64,000 nt of DNA from NCBI GenBank assembly GCA_020404105.1, contig JADBWH010000020.1, positions 58,854 through 122,853 of the forward strand. Direction: 5' to 3'. The notes below the pieces were generated by a model. It was not told the DNA's origin. It did no database searches and was given only the letters and a program-made list of their open reading frames with translations. The stretch is from Pseudanabaena sp. M53BS1SP1A06MG (lineage in GTDB: Bacteria > Cyanobacteriota > Cyanobacteriia > Pseudanabaenales > Pseudanabaenaceae). The translations under genes and the position numbers were made by a program. Shown here piece by piece: positions 43,961 through 54,384 of the stretch. Each line of letters starts with the position of its first letter. Position 1 is the stretch's first letter.

Positions 43961-44404
43961 TTAAGTGATTGCGGGGCGAATCCCATAGTTACGGTAACGC
44001 CAGTAGTCTTGCAAAATTTGGGCATGATCAAAACATAATTGGCTGGGCATTTCCCCTGCTGCAAAGATACCTACAGACTTAGCATCATCATCGGCTTTCG
44101 GTTCCCCCACTGCCTCTGCTATATATACAGTGCTAATCGTATGTAAACGTTCATCACGACGAGGATCGGAATAAATACCAAGTAAATCGATTAACTCAAC
44201 CTTTAAGCCTGTTTCTTCTGCAGCCTCACGCCTAGCCGCATCTTCTAAACGTTCACCATAGTCCACAAATCCCCCTGCGATTGCCCACCCATAGGGCGGA
44301 TTCAGCCGTTCAATTAACACGATTGGATGATGTTGGTGATCACGCAGGGCAATGATGATATCAACTGTAGGAATAGGGTTTCGATATGTCACTTGATTAG
44401 TCAT
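43961..44404 (-). CDS. Nudix hydrolase
   Basis: 147 residues from ATG 44404 ([17 protein letters not shown]). The frame is open 28 codons further, but that part looks unlike the family. Nudix box: [20 protein letters not shown] followed by ETGLKVE, matching GX5EX7REUXEEXGU. The family hydrolyses nucleoside diphosphates linked to other groups; the exact substrate cannot be told. Confidence 0.88.
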   Translation of the reverse strand: MTNQVTYRNPIPTVDIIIALRDHQHHPIVLIERLNPPYGWAIAGGFVDYGERLEDAARREAAEETGLKVELIDLLGIYSDPRRDERLHTISTVYIAEAVGEPKADDDAKSVGIFAAGEMPSQLCFDHAQILQDYWRYRNYGIRPAIT

Positions 44405-44596
44405 GTGGGTAAAATAAAATCCCGCAAAAATCGCAATATTCAAAAGCTCAACATTATTGTGAACTATATGGTTCACCGCAAAGTGCAATGCACTCCAAGA
44501 GAGTAATTACAGCTACAAAATGCAGCTTTACACTAAGTTATCATTCAGATCCATAATCCGAGAGCTACAAGCATTACTCGGCAGGAGAGTATTTCT

Positions 44597-45385
44597 TTGA
44601 TTCCGATCAGTATAGAAATTGTAGAAGGTAATCCGAATCTTGCCTCTCTCTTGGGTTGGCATTTACAGCAAATTGGCTATTCGGTATTTCAAGCAGTCAG
44701 TGGTCAGCAAGCAAAGTTGGTATTTCAAAAGCAACAGCCAAGTTTGGTGATTTTGAGTACGGATTTACCTGACGGGGATGGGATTGAGCTATGTCGTTGG
44801 TTGCATAAGCAAAGAAGTTCTTTGATTTTTGTGATTTCATCGCGAACCAGTGAGCCTGACATCGTAGAAGGATTGAAAGCTGGCGCAGACGATTATTTGA
44901 CGAAACCTTTCGGAATGCAAGAGTTTTTAGCAAGGGTAGAGGCGTTAACTCGCAGATTACGCACCTCAGCGCCACCTGCTTGCCTTGACTATGGTGCATT
45001 AAAAATTGATTTAGTGCAGCGACAGGTCAGACTCAAAGGCAGTGCAATCGATCTCACGCCGCAGGAGTTTAGCTTGCTCTATGTTCTTGCTCAATCGGAG
45101 GGTTTAGCCCTAAGTCGTGCAGAGCTTTTACAAAGAGCTTGGCCAGATGAAATTAATAATCCGCGCACTGTGGATACCCATGTTTTATCACTGCGGAAAA
45201 AATTAGAGGTTGATCCTCAGCAGCCCAATTTAATTCAAACAGTGCGAAATATTGGTTATCGCTTTAATCCAGAAGCGTTATCGCGCCAGCCGATACGCCA
45301 AAATCCACAAAATACAAATAACACCAATAGCGATCGCCCGCCACAGTTCACTGCGCCCCCTAGTCGCTCCTTTGCCAAGTATTAG
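44597..45385 (+). CDS. OmpR/PhoB-type response regulator with degenerate receiver
   Basis: 262 residues from TTG 44597. Receiver (about 1-122): the acidic pair is reduced to E10-G11 (IVEGNP), and the phospho-acceptor position is S54 (VILSTDLPDGDG) rather than aspartate. K103 in LTKPFG is kept. The winged HTH (about 135-225) has LTPQEFSLLYVLAQSEGLAL and TVDTHVLSLRKKLEVDP. The C-terminal 35 residues are polar and disordered. DNA binding looks intact, so it may act without phosphorylation. No histidine kinase is adjacent. Confidence 0.9.
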   Translation: MIPISIEIVEGNPNLASLLGWHLQQIGYSVFQAVSGQQAKLVFQKQQPSLVILSTDLPDGDGIELCRWLHKQRSSLIFVISSRTSEPDIVEGLKAGADDYLTKPFGMQEFLARVEALTRRLRTSAPPACLDYGALKIDLVQRQVRLKGSAIDLTPQEFSLLYVLAQSEGLALSRAELLQRAWPDEINNPRTVDTHVLSLRKKLEVDPQQPNLIQTVRNIGYRFNPEALSRQPIRQNPQNTNNTNSDRPPQFTAPPSRSFAKY

Positions 45386-45405
45386 GAATTTGAGATTGAT
45401 TTGCA

Positions 45406-45954
45406 TCAGTTACAGCCTTCGATATATTCTACCTCTGGTAACTTACCCGCTCTATAACGTAAAACCTTTTGTCCATCTGTCTCAAAAATTACTCGATAAT
45501 TGCTATCTTCTTGATCCCTAGGAATGAAGACTAGGTAATGTCCCCCAAACCTGATGTAAGGGTGCTTTTGAACATGGATTTGTCCTTGATAGAGATATTT
45601 AACTCGTTCTTCCGAATCACCGATTTTTGCACCACGAAAAGTTGTAACTCTAGGGTTATCTATATCAACTCTTACAATGCGATAGTTAGACACCATAAAA
45701 CTAACTCCATCTAACCCGCCGACAGGTTTGAAGTAAGTACAATATTTAGGATCACCTCCATAGACTTTCTTCATGTTTAGCCCTGAAGCTTTCACAGCCT
45801 CAGAAATTGTCTGTCCTATTAAAACTGACCCTATACCATTTGTGCCCACTTGAGATTCTTCAGTTAAAGTTACTTGAGCAAAACTTGGCAAAGCTCCTGT
45901 AATGATTGAAACGTAAACAATGACTAAACTAATCCAAGGGATAGAATTTTTCAT
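45406..45954 (-). CDS. Secreted hypothetical protein
   Basis: 182 residues with a clear signal peptide (about 1-26, IPWISLVIVYVSIITGALPSFA-QV). The mature part is beta-rich with two cysteines (YCTYFKP and the C-terminal EGCN). IGSVLIGQTISEAVKASGLN and GAKIGDSEERVKYLY show a repeated IGxxxxEAV/ERV pattern seen in small periplasmic proteins. I do not know a function. Confidence 0.7.
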   Translation of the reverse strand: MKNSIPWISLVIVYVSIITGALPSFAQVTLTEESQVGTNGIGSVLIGQTISEAVKASGLNMKKVYGGDPKYCTYFKPVGGLDGVSFMVSNYRIVRVDIDNPRVTTFRGAKIGDSEERVKYLYQGQIHVQKHPYIRFGGHYLVFIPRDQEDSNYRVIFETDGQKVLRYRAGKLPEVEYIEGCN

Positions 45955-48061
<2,107 letters not shown>

Positions 48062-48200
48062 TTTAGGTGATTGGGAATTGGTGATTGGTGATTGGAAATT
48101 AATTTTTTGCTCAAGTTGGCAAAAGATTGATTAGTTAATAATTTTGCAATTACCAATCACCTATTACCCATTACCCATTACCCATCACCCATTACCAAAT
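48062..48200 (+). repeat. Tandem heptamer repeats between atpB and atpE
   Basis: GGTGATTGGTGATTGG near 48085 faces tandem ATTACCC copies (48164-48196). The two sides are complementary, so they can fold into a stem. It is a short tandemly repeated repetitive sequence of the type seen in cyanobacterial intergenic DNA. Confidence 0.75.
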
Positions 48201-48210
48201 ATTTTAAAAA

Positions 48211-48615
48211 ATGACCCTAACTGTAAAAGTAATCTCCCCAGATCACACGATTCTGGATACTGTCGCAGAGGAAGTGATCTTACCGAGTTCCACGGGACAA
48301 CTTGGTATTTTAACTGGTCACGCTCCTCTGATTTCCGCACTAGAAACAGGCGTATTACGTTTTCGGAAAGACAAAGCTTGGGCAGCCGTCGCTCTTACAG
48401 GTGGTTTTGCTGAAGTTGAAGAAAATGAAGTAACCGTTTTGGTGCGTAATGGCGAACTTGGCAGTGAAATCAATGCTGAAGAAGCTCGTCAAGAATTGGC
48501 AAAAGCTGAGCAAGATCTGGCTAATATCAAGCCTGATGATAAGCAAGGCAAAATTCAAGCTGAACAACATTTGCGTACTGCTCGCGCTAGAGTGCAAGCA
48601 ACTACTCCGATTTAA
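48211..48615 (+). CDS. atpE: ATP synthase F1 subunit epsilon
   Basis: 134 residues. N-terminal beta sandwich (1-85) with VEVILPSSTGQLGILTGHAP-like text (EVILPSSTGQLGILTGHAPL) and C-terminal helical hairpin (about 88-130: INAEEARQELAKAEQDLANI). The subunit couples rotor to catalytic head and restrains ATP hydrolysis in the dark. It is 149 bases after atpB, a wider gap than usual because of inserted tandem repeats. Named atpE in the chloroplast convention (atpC in E. coli). Confidence 0.95.
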   Translation: MTLTVKVISPDHTILDTVAEEVILPSSTGQLGILTGHAPLISALETGVLRFRKDKAWAAVALTGGFAEVEENEVTVLVRNGELGSEINAEEARQELAKAEQDLANIKPDDKQGKIQAEQHLRTARARVQATTPI

Positions 48616-48629
48616 GTCATTTAATTATT

Positions 48630-48710
48630 GGTAGTGCTGCAAAGTAATTTTTTTAGTAATTGTGTTGCGGGCGCGAAGCGCCCGCAACACAATTACATTG
48701 CATAACTACC
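48630..48710 (+). mobile_element. Repeat family B, copy 5 (81-bp MITE)
   Basis: 81 bp, GGTAGTGCTG ... AACTACC, loop GAA. Flanks TAATTATT and CAATTATT match at seven of eight bases. Confidence 0.9.
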
Positions 48711-48722
48711 CAATTATTTGAC

Positions 48723-48760
48723 TAAAAAAGCACTCATCTTAAACGAGTGCTTTTTTAGTC
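48723..48760. terminator. Bidirectional terminator between atpE and the sigma gene
   Basis: CTAAAAAAGCACTC / GAGTGCTTTTTTAG with a nine-base loop; T runs on both strands. It overlaps the last codons of the sigma gene on the minus strand. Confidence 0.85.
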
Positions 48761-49960
48761 AATGGGTGTAGCCAAAATCTTTTTGAGGGCAGTGATGCCT
48801 TTTTTGAGTTGTCGTGAAACTGTGATGGCACTAATGCCTAGAGTTTCCGCAACTTCACGATGCGTAAATTCTTTTAAAAATACAAACTCGACGACTTCGC
48901 GGGTACGATCTTCTAATAGATCAAGAGCTTGTTGTAAACGAATACTATCTTCTTGGGCAAGTTGAAAGCTTTGATATTTATGATCTGTGACGAGATCGCC
49001 GATGGATGTTGAGCTATCTTCACTCTGCTCGACTGGAGTATCGAGACTAATGGGCGAACGGTTTTGGCAAGCGAGTTTGATGTCGTACCACTCGCTGACG
49101 CTAATACCTAGCTCATCTGCAACTTCTTGGCTGGAAGGCTCATGACCAGTTTCGGTACGCTTGTTGCGAATGAACTTACAGCCTTGATTGTAGGTAGTGA
49201 GCCAAGCACGCGGCATTCTTAACGTTGGACTCTTATCGCGTAAATAATGTTGTATTTCTCCTTTGATATAAGGTACGGCAAATGAACTAAAAGCATTGCC
49301 TTTGCTGACATCAAAGCGCTCGATCGCATTAATCAAGCCAATAGAACCAACCTGCATCAAGTCTTCAAAACTTTCTTGACATTGATTTTTCCAGTGATAG
49401 GCTTCACGTCTTACCAAGCCAATATTGAGGTTAACGAGTTGATTACGAAGTTCAGTTGTGGGATTCATACGGTAATCTTGCAAAATTTCGAGAGTTTCCT
49501 GCTTGCGTGTAGCCGTTGGGGTAATATCAATTTCCCGTTCATTCTGTGGTTCATTACGGCTATCTAGGTTTTGACTCTGTAAAAAATTCACTAAGTGTTG
49601 ATAGATCTGTGATCGCGCAAATTCTGAAAAATCAATATCTTTTTCTAGATTAAATTGGGATAAAGCCTTTTTAAATCCTAATTTACCAATTTCTAGTAAT
49701 TCACGATCACTTAACCGACGCTCTGCAGTTCGACGATTAGATACACGACGCTCAGAAGTAACTGGTCGATCACGTGATCGTTGATTGCCAATCCTTGTTT
49801 GATTGATTAGAGAGATGGGTAAAGTAGCGATCGTTTCCCGAATCAAGCCCATATAAATTTCGACAATTTGCTCTTGCAAGTTTTCCGATGATGAAACTCG
49901 ATAGGCTCTTAACAGAGGCAATATATTCTCATTTTTTGAAGAATTTGAATCTAATGGCAT
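48755..49960 (-). CDS. sigF: Sigma-70 family factor (SigF-like, group 3) with duplicated region 2
   Basis: 401 residues, far longer than typical SigF (about 250). The C-terminal 245 residues are a complete sigma factor: region 2 (QESFEDLMQVGSIGLINAIE; FSSFAVPYIKGEIQHYLRDK), region 3 (TTYNQGCKFIRNKRTETG) and region 4 (LEDRTREVVEFVFLKEFTHR; ETLGISAITVSRQLKKGI). The N-terminal 135 residues repeat region 2 in degenerate form (ELLEIGKLGFKKALSQFNLE; FSEFARSQIYQHLVNFLQ), with an arginine-rich linker (about 55-90). It probably governs motility or surface genes, as SigF does elsewhere. Confidence 0.88.
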   Translation of the reverse strand: MPLDSNSSKNENILPLLRAYRVSSSENLQEQIVEIYMGLIRETIATLPISLINQTRIGNQRSRDRPVTSERRVSNRRTAERRLSDRELLEIGKLGFKKALSQFNLEKDIDFSEFARSQIYQHLVNFLQSQNLDSRNEPQNEREIDITPTATRKQETLEILQDYRMNPTTELRNQLVNLNIGLVRREAYHWKNQCQESFEDLMQVGSIGLINAIERFDVSKGNAFSSFAVPYIKGEIQHYLRDKSPTLRMPRAWLTTYNQGCKFIRNKRTETGHEPSSQEVADELGISVSEWYDIKLACQNRSPISLDTPVEQSEDSSTSIGDLVTDHKYQSFQLAQEDSIRLQQALDLLEDRTREVVEFVFLKEFTHREVAETLGISAITVSRQLKKGITALKKILATPID

Positions 49961-50299
49961 AGGGCAGCCATCCTCAAAGACGTATGCGGCTGGAAGATAC
50001 GCCTAACATGTAACAAGAGAGTTTTGCATACATGTGCTTGATACCTATGATTGTCCCTTGCTCATAGACATGTAGAAAGATTTGATTCCCTGAAATTTTT
50101 ATCAACCCCAATTCTGATTTAGTGTAAGACTACACAAAGATATAAGCAATATAAAACGTGAATCTTATACTATCTAAATCTTAATGTGCATTTTTATATC
50201 CTAGATTATACAAGTATCTATATCCTAAATCGAAGCGAAATCTCAAAATAGAATTAAGATTACTCTAAGAATTTGCGGAAGTTTCACTTTTACAGACCC
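49961..50299. other. Intergenic region without recognised features
   Basis: About 340 bases between the sigma gene and moeA, AT-rich. No gene, repeat family or strong hairpin seen; it should carry the sigma gene promoter. Confidence 0.5.
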
Positions 50300-51562
50300 T
50301 TAGACTATCATAATCATTACTTCGTCTCCTAATGGGACATAGGTCTGATTGACACGCATAACGGCGATTGCATTTGTGCTGATTGTACTCATTAAATTGC
50401 CAGAACTATAGTTATTAATTGGCTGAAAAATTGGGTTCCCATTGTAATAGGTGAGTTGCCCCCAGAGATAGGTTTCCCGTCTACCTTGAGCGTGCAAATC
50501 TTTAGCAGTAATAGCTTTTATAAATTGAGGATACCAAAAATTACTGTTTGCTCCATTTAATTTCATGATTGTACCACGAATAAATCGCCAGAAACTCATC
50601 ATTGCCGAAACAGGATTTCCAGGAACTCCAAAATAGAGAATTATATTCTCACTCTCATTCACATTAAGAGATCGAGTGAGTGATGCAACGGTTAGGGGTT
50701 TACCTGGTTTAATTGCTACTGAACATACATGAATGTTCGCTCCTATTTTTTCGAGAATTTTATCGATATAATCATAATCACCAACGGAAACTCCCCCCGA
50801 AGAAATTATCATATCGGCAGAGGCGATCGCCTTCCTAATTACAAGCTCCATTTCGGTTTGATCATCACTTACTATGCCGAAGGGAATAGCGATCGCTCCT
50901 GACTGAGTAATTAGAGTAGACAGAGCATAGAGATTAGAATCAATGATCTGTCCCGATTGTAGACATTGAGAACACTCAAGGCTCACTAACTCATTACCTG
51001 TGGAAATAATGGCAATTTTAGGCTGACGATAAACTCTTACCTGTTGACATCTTGCTGAAGCTAAAGCACCTATTTCCGTTGCACCTAATTTCGTACCTAC
51101 ACTAACAAGAGTTGTCCCAGCTTTAATAAATTCACCCCTATGTCTGACATACTCTCCCTGAGTTGGTTTGACCTTAAGTTGTAAAAAATTATCTAGGCGC
51201 TCAGTATCTTCTTGCATGATGACTGTATCTGCTCCATGCGGTAACATTCCGCCCGTAAAGATGCGGACACATTCGCCTTGTTGTAAGCATTTATTGACTG
51301 CCATTCCTGCAGGAATTTTATAGGGGGCAATCGCTAATTGCACATTTTGCCAGTCGCTTACGTCAGCAATATCAGCATAACGTAGGGCATAACCATCCAT
51401 TGCTGAGTTGTTCCAATGGGGAAAGTCCCATTTGCTGATCAGGTCTTCTGCTAAAATTCGGTTATTAGCTGCTAATAACGGCAAAATTTCACTATCTTCT
51501 TTAGATGTAAAAGGTTTTACCAAATTTAAAATTATTTTTTCGGCTTCAGAGACGGGCAGCAT
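50300..51562 (-). CDS. moeA: Molybdopterin molybdenumtransferase
   Basis: 420 residues from ATG 51562 (MLPVSEAEKIILNLVKPF). The frame continues open to 51703, but that would overlap trmD and lacks family sequence. Motifs: WDFPHWNNSAMDGYALRY, RIFTGGMLPHGADTVIMQED, PKIAIISTGNELV, and SSGGVSVGDYDYI, plus VPGNPVSAMMSFWRFI. It inserts molybdate into adenylated molybdopterin to give the cofactor of nitrate reductase and other enzymes. Divergent from trmD. Confidence 0.93.
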   Translation of the reverse strand: MLPVSEAEKIILNLVKPFTSKEDSEILPLLAANNRILAEDLISKWDFPHWNNSAMDGYALRYADIADVSDWQNVQLAIAPYKIPAGMAVNKCLQQGECVRIFTGGMLPHGADTVIMQEDTERLDNFLQLKVKPTQGEYVRHRGEFIKAGTTLVSVGTKLGATEIGALASARCQQVRVYRQPKIAIISTGNELVSLECSQCLQSGQIIDSNLYALSTLITQSGAIAIPFGIVSDDQTEMELVIRKAIASADMIISSGGVSVGDYDYIDKILEKIGANIHVCSVAIKPGKPLTVASLTRSLNVNESENIILYFGVPGNPVSAMMSFWRFIRGTIMKLNGANSNFWYPQFIKAITAKDLHAQGRRETYLWGQLTYYNGNPIFQPINNYSSGNLMSTISTNAIAVMRVNQTYVPLGDEVMIMIV

Positions 51563-51575
51563 AGCTACATTAAAG

Positions 51576-51606
51576 GTAGAGGGCAGCGCTACGCGCTGCC
51601 CTCTAC
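51576..51606. repeat. Hairpin shared by divergent moeA and trmD leaders
   Basis: GTAGAGGGCAGCGC-TAC-GCGCTGCCCTCTAC, perfect 14-base arms, in the 58 bases between the two start codons. Confidence 0.75.
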
Positions 51607-51620
51607 TATAGAATTTATTT

Positions 51621-52289
51621 ATGCGTATAGATATTGTCACTCTCTTTCCTGAATTTTTTACTTCACCTTTGCAGACAAGTTTGCTCGGAAAAGCGATCGC
51701 CAATCAAATTGCGGAAGTACATCTCACTAATCCCAGAGATTTCACTACCGATAAGCATCATCGAGTCGATGACGAACCCTATGGCGGCGGTGCGGGAATG
51801 CTGATGAAGCCTGATCCTATTTTTGCGGCAGTGGAGTCTTTGCCAATTTTGCCAAAGCGTGTAATTATCTACATGACTCCGCAAGGAGAGCCAATGAGAC
51901 AGAATCTATTTAAAGAATTAGTAGGTTATGATCAGCTAGTTCTCATTTGCGGTAGCTATGAAGGAATTGATGAGCGTGTATGTGAACATCTCGTAAATCG
52001 CGAAGTTTCCCTTGGAGATTTTGTGCTGACCTGTGGCGAGATTCCAGCATTGGCACTAATTAATGGAGTAGTGCGTTTGCGTCCAGGGACTGTTGGGAAA
52101 GAAGATTCGCTTAAATTTGAGAGCTTTGAAGATGGATTATTAGACTATCCACAATATACGCGCCCACCAGTATTTCGGGGTTGGGAAGTTCCCGAGGTTT
52201 TGCGATCGGGTAATCACAAGCTAATTGCTGAATGGAGGAGGGAACAACAAATTTTAAGAACAAAACAGCGTCGCCCTGATATGCTCTAA
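51621..52289 (+). CDS. trmD: tRNA (guanine-37-N1)-methyltransferase
   Basis: 222 residues. SPOUT-fold enzyme that methylates G37 next to the anticodon and prevents frameshifting. MRIDIVTLFPEFFTSPL, VDDEPYGGGAGMLMKPDPIF, LICGSYEGIDERV, SLGDFVLTCGEIPA and GVVRLRPGTVGKEDSLKFES are the knot and signature segments. Start ATG 51621. Confidence 0.96.
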   Translation: MRIDIVTLFPEFFTSPLQTSLLGKAIANQIAEVHLTNPRDFTTDKHHRVDDEPYGGGAGMLMKPDPIFAAVESLPILPKRVIIYMTPQGEPMRQNLFKELVGYDQLVLICGSYEGIDERVCEHLVNREVSLGDFVLTCGEIPALALINGVVRLRPGTVGKEDSLKFESFEDGLLDYPQYTRPPVFRGWEVPEVLRSGNHKLIAEWRREQQILRTKQRRPDML

Positions 52290-52452
52290 TTTGTGTTAGT
52301 TCTAAAATGGAAAGAATAGAGGAAAATGAGACAAGAAATTCTAATGTTAAGCATTTAGCTTAGGTCAGATTGGCACAAAGCTGACTTGTTCTTACCCTAG
52401 AATAAAGCTATCTCCGAGACCTGATAGTTGGCACGGTCAACCCGCAAGTGTC

Positions 52453-52686
52453 TTGGAGATTTATGGACAATTTGATCGCCTTGAGTCGGTGATATATATC
52501 GAAAATCATCTAAAAAGCTTGAATACGAAGTACTACGGCGAGTTGACAGAACTGTTACGCAAGCATCCAGATTACCCAAGTTCTAATAATGGTACAGGGC
52601 TTTTACAGGTTATCGTTGGTCTGAAGATGCGCGCAACCTTTGAGCGACTCACCCAACAAACTGAACAGCATCTTGTTGCTGCTTAG
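52453..52686 (+). CDS. Small hypothetical protein
   Basis: 77 residues if TTG 52453 is the start. The frame is open upstream to 52351 without an ATG. LEIYGQFDRLESVIYIENHL and the later LLRKHPDYPSSNNGTGLLQV look like a real alpha-helical protein; VIVGLKMRATFERLTQQTEQ is amphipathic. No signal, no membrane helix. I do not recognise the family. Start uncertain. Confidence 0.5.
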   Translation: MEIYGQFDRLESVIYIENHLKSLNTKYYGELTELLRKHPDYPSSNNGTGLLQVIVGLKMRATFERLTQQTEQHLVAA

Positions 52687-52842
52687 TTCTCTATGATTTT
52701 ATAAAGAACTAATTTTTAGTAACGGGGCAAAGCCATGCTATGAAAGATTGGTTCTTTATCAAACAAGAGCGTCGAGCCTCAGAAGCTAAAGCTACCAAAA
52801 GATTTTATACTTAGCCTTGGATCTATTGAAAAAATATCAAGC

Positions 52843-53235
52843 ATGAGTCAAAAAGAAGTTATCCGAAGCGCCAATGCTCCTGAACCCGTTGGTCCCTATA
52901 ACCAAGCGATCGCAGTTTCGGCGACTAGCAAGTTGATTTTTATGGCAGGACAAATTGCGATCAATCCTGCCGTTGGTAAAATCGTGGCGACGACAGTGGA
53001 AGAACAAGCCGAACAGGTAATCAAAAATATTCAAGCCGTTCTCGATGAGGCAGGCGCAGATATCACCAATGTGATTAAAACGACCGTATTTCTCGCAGAT
53101 ATGGCAGATTTCCCCAAAGTCAATGCCGTCTATGGTAAATATTTTCTCGCTCCATTCCCAGCCCGTTCCACTGTGCAAGTAGCTAGACTTCCTCTCGATG
53201 CTCTTGTTGAGATTGAATGTATTGTGGCGATCTAA
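52843..53235 (+). CDS. ridA: RidA-family enamine/imine deaminase
   Basis: 130 residues, exact family length. NAPEPVGPYNQAIAVSATSK, FMAGQIAINPAVGKIV, and VIKTTVFLADMADFPKVNAV, then ARSTVQVARLPLDALVEIEC with the active-site arginine. RidA hydrolyses reactive 2-aminoacrylate imines formed by PLP enzymes. Start ATG 52843. Confidence 0.95.
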   Translation: MSQKEVIRSANAPEPVGPYNQAIAVSATSKLIFMAGQIAINPAVGKIVATTVEEQAEQVIKNIQAVLDEAGADITNVIKTTVFLADMADFPKVNAVYGKYFLAPFPARSTVQVARLPLDALVEIECIVAI

Positions 53236-53249
53236 GCATACGAAAAGTA

Positions 53250-53268
53250 GGGTGGGCAGTGCCCACCT
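53250..53268 (+). terminator. Short hairpin after the RidA gene
   Basis: GGTGGGC-AGT-GCCCACC, 15 bases after the stop, without T run. It immediately precedes a much larger palindrome. Confidence 0.4.
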
Positions 53269-53279
53269 GATTAAAATTA

Positions 53280-53351
53280 AAATCTAAGCTCATAGCATTA
53301 AGCGAACTATATCAATTGATATAGTTCGCTTAATGCTATGAGCTTAGATTT
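53280..53351. repeat. 72-base perfect palindrome
   Basis: Perfect 36-base arms without spacer, centred between 53315 and 53316 (ATCAA|TTGAT). The arms begin AAATCTAAGCTCATAGCATT. It is in the gap between the RidA and Uma2 genes and belongs to none of families A-F. Confidence 0.9.
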
Positions 53352-53504
53352 CCCAAATCAAGCGAATCTGAGAACTTATGAATTGTTGTGGAAATGCTTT
53401 GCCCCTTAGTATCTACAACATCTATTTCAATTATTTCAATTCAAAAAACTGACGGATAGGGATGATTGCTATAATCACCTTATCGCTCTGCCTAGGAAAA
53501 CATC

Positions 53505-54101
53505 ATGACTCCAGCGATCGCCAATCCTGATCTCTCAAATCAAACACCAGCCGAAAAGCTGCTCTGGACAAGTGCCGACCTTGAGCTATTGCCCGACAAC
53601 GGCAACCGCTATGAAATTATTGATGGAGAACTTTACGTGACTAGAGCACCTCACAACAAACATCAAAAAACCTGTGGCAGATTTTTTACCGTTTTAGATA
53701 TTTGGTCAGTTGCTACAAAATTAGGTGAAGCCGAGATTGGTGCAGGAGTGATTTTTGGTGATAACGATGATGTGATTCCTGATGTGGTGTGGCTCAGCAA
53801 AGAAAGACATACCGCTTTAGTTGATGATGCGGGATATTTCCGAGGTTCGCCCGAACTGGTGATTGAGGTGCTATCTGCGGGAACTGATAATGAGAAACGC
53901 GATCGCGAAGTGAAGTTAAAGCTCTATTCATCCCACGGTGTATTAGAGTATTGGATTGCAGATTGGAGGGCAAAGCAAATTCAAGTTTATCGTCGTGAAA
54001 ATGGCGTTCTCAAATTAGCGATGACTTTGTTTGAGAAGGATCTACTTACCTCTCCATTGTTACCAGAATTCACTTGTCCGCTATCCCAGATTTTTGAGTA
54101 A
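53505..54101 (+). CDS. Uma2-family (DUF820) PD-(D/E)XK nuclease-like protein
   Basis: 198 residues. NRYEIIDGELYVTRAPHNKH, then VIFGDNDDVIPDVVWLSKER, GSPELVIEVLSAGTDNEKRD and KLKLYSSHGVLEYWIADWRAKQ. Aspartate in IPDVVW and ELVIEV-K-KL make the PD-(D/E)XK core. The family is very abundant in cyanobacteria, with no settled role. Start ATG 53505. Confidence 0.92.
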   Translation: MTPAIANPDLSNQTPAEKLLWTSADLELLPDNGNRYEIIDGELYVTRAPHNKHQKTCGRFFTVLDIWSVATKLGEAEIGAGVIFGDNDDVIPDVVWLSKERHTALVDDAGYFRGSPELVIEVLSAGTDNEKRDREVKLKLYSSHGVLEYWIADWRAKQIQVYRRENGVLKLAMTLFEKDLLTSPLLPEFTCPLSQIFE

Positions 54102-54231
54102 TCTTCTCAGCAAAGTCAAAGCGGAGCGCTGACCATATTTACCATTTTCTGCCAATCGCGCCGCGCTTCGCGCAGCGCAATTGGCTCTACGAATTCACGT
54201 TAAAAAATTGCATAGCCATTTTTTTATTTGG

Positions 54232-54336
54232 TAAGTAGCTAGACATAAGTAAACTAAAAACCGAGAGTTTTGTTCCGCCCGCGTAGCGGGCGGAACAAAA
54301 CTCTCGGTTTGGGTTTTAATTAAGTTGAGCTACTTA
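54232..54336 (-). mobile_element. Repeat family A, copy 3 (105 bp, opposite orientation)
   Basis: TAAGTAGCTAGACATAAGTA ... GAGCTACTTA, the inverse of copies 1, 2 and 4, with the same GTTCCGCCCGC palindrome. A separate hairpin around GCGCTTCGCGC lies at about 54151-54184. Confidence 0.88.
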
Positions 54337-54384
54337 TGACATACTTAGAACTAATGGTCTAAAAATTAATTAAAAACTGTAATA

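Noticed and set aside
48144..48413. 89-codon frame across the start of atpE
   Set aside because: Out of frame with the clear epsilon subunit and begins in the tandem repeats.
52740..52814. 24-codon frame MKDWFFIKQERRASEAKATK
   Set aside because: Too short and without terminator or family resemblance; may be chance, although the text is protein-like.
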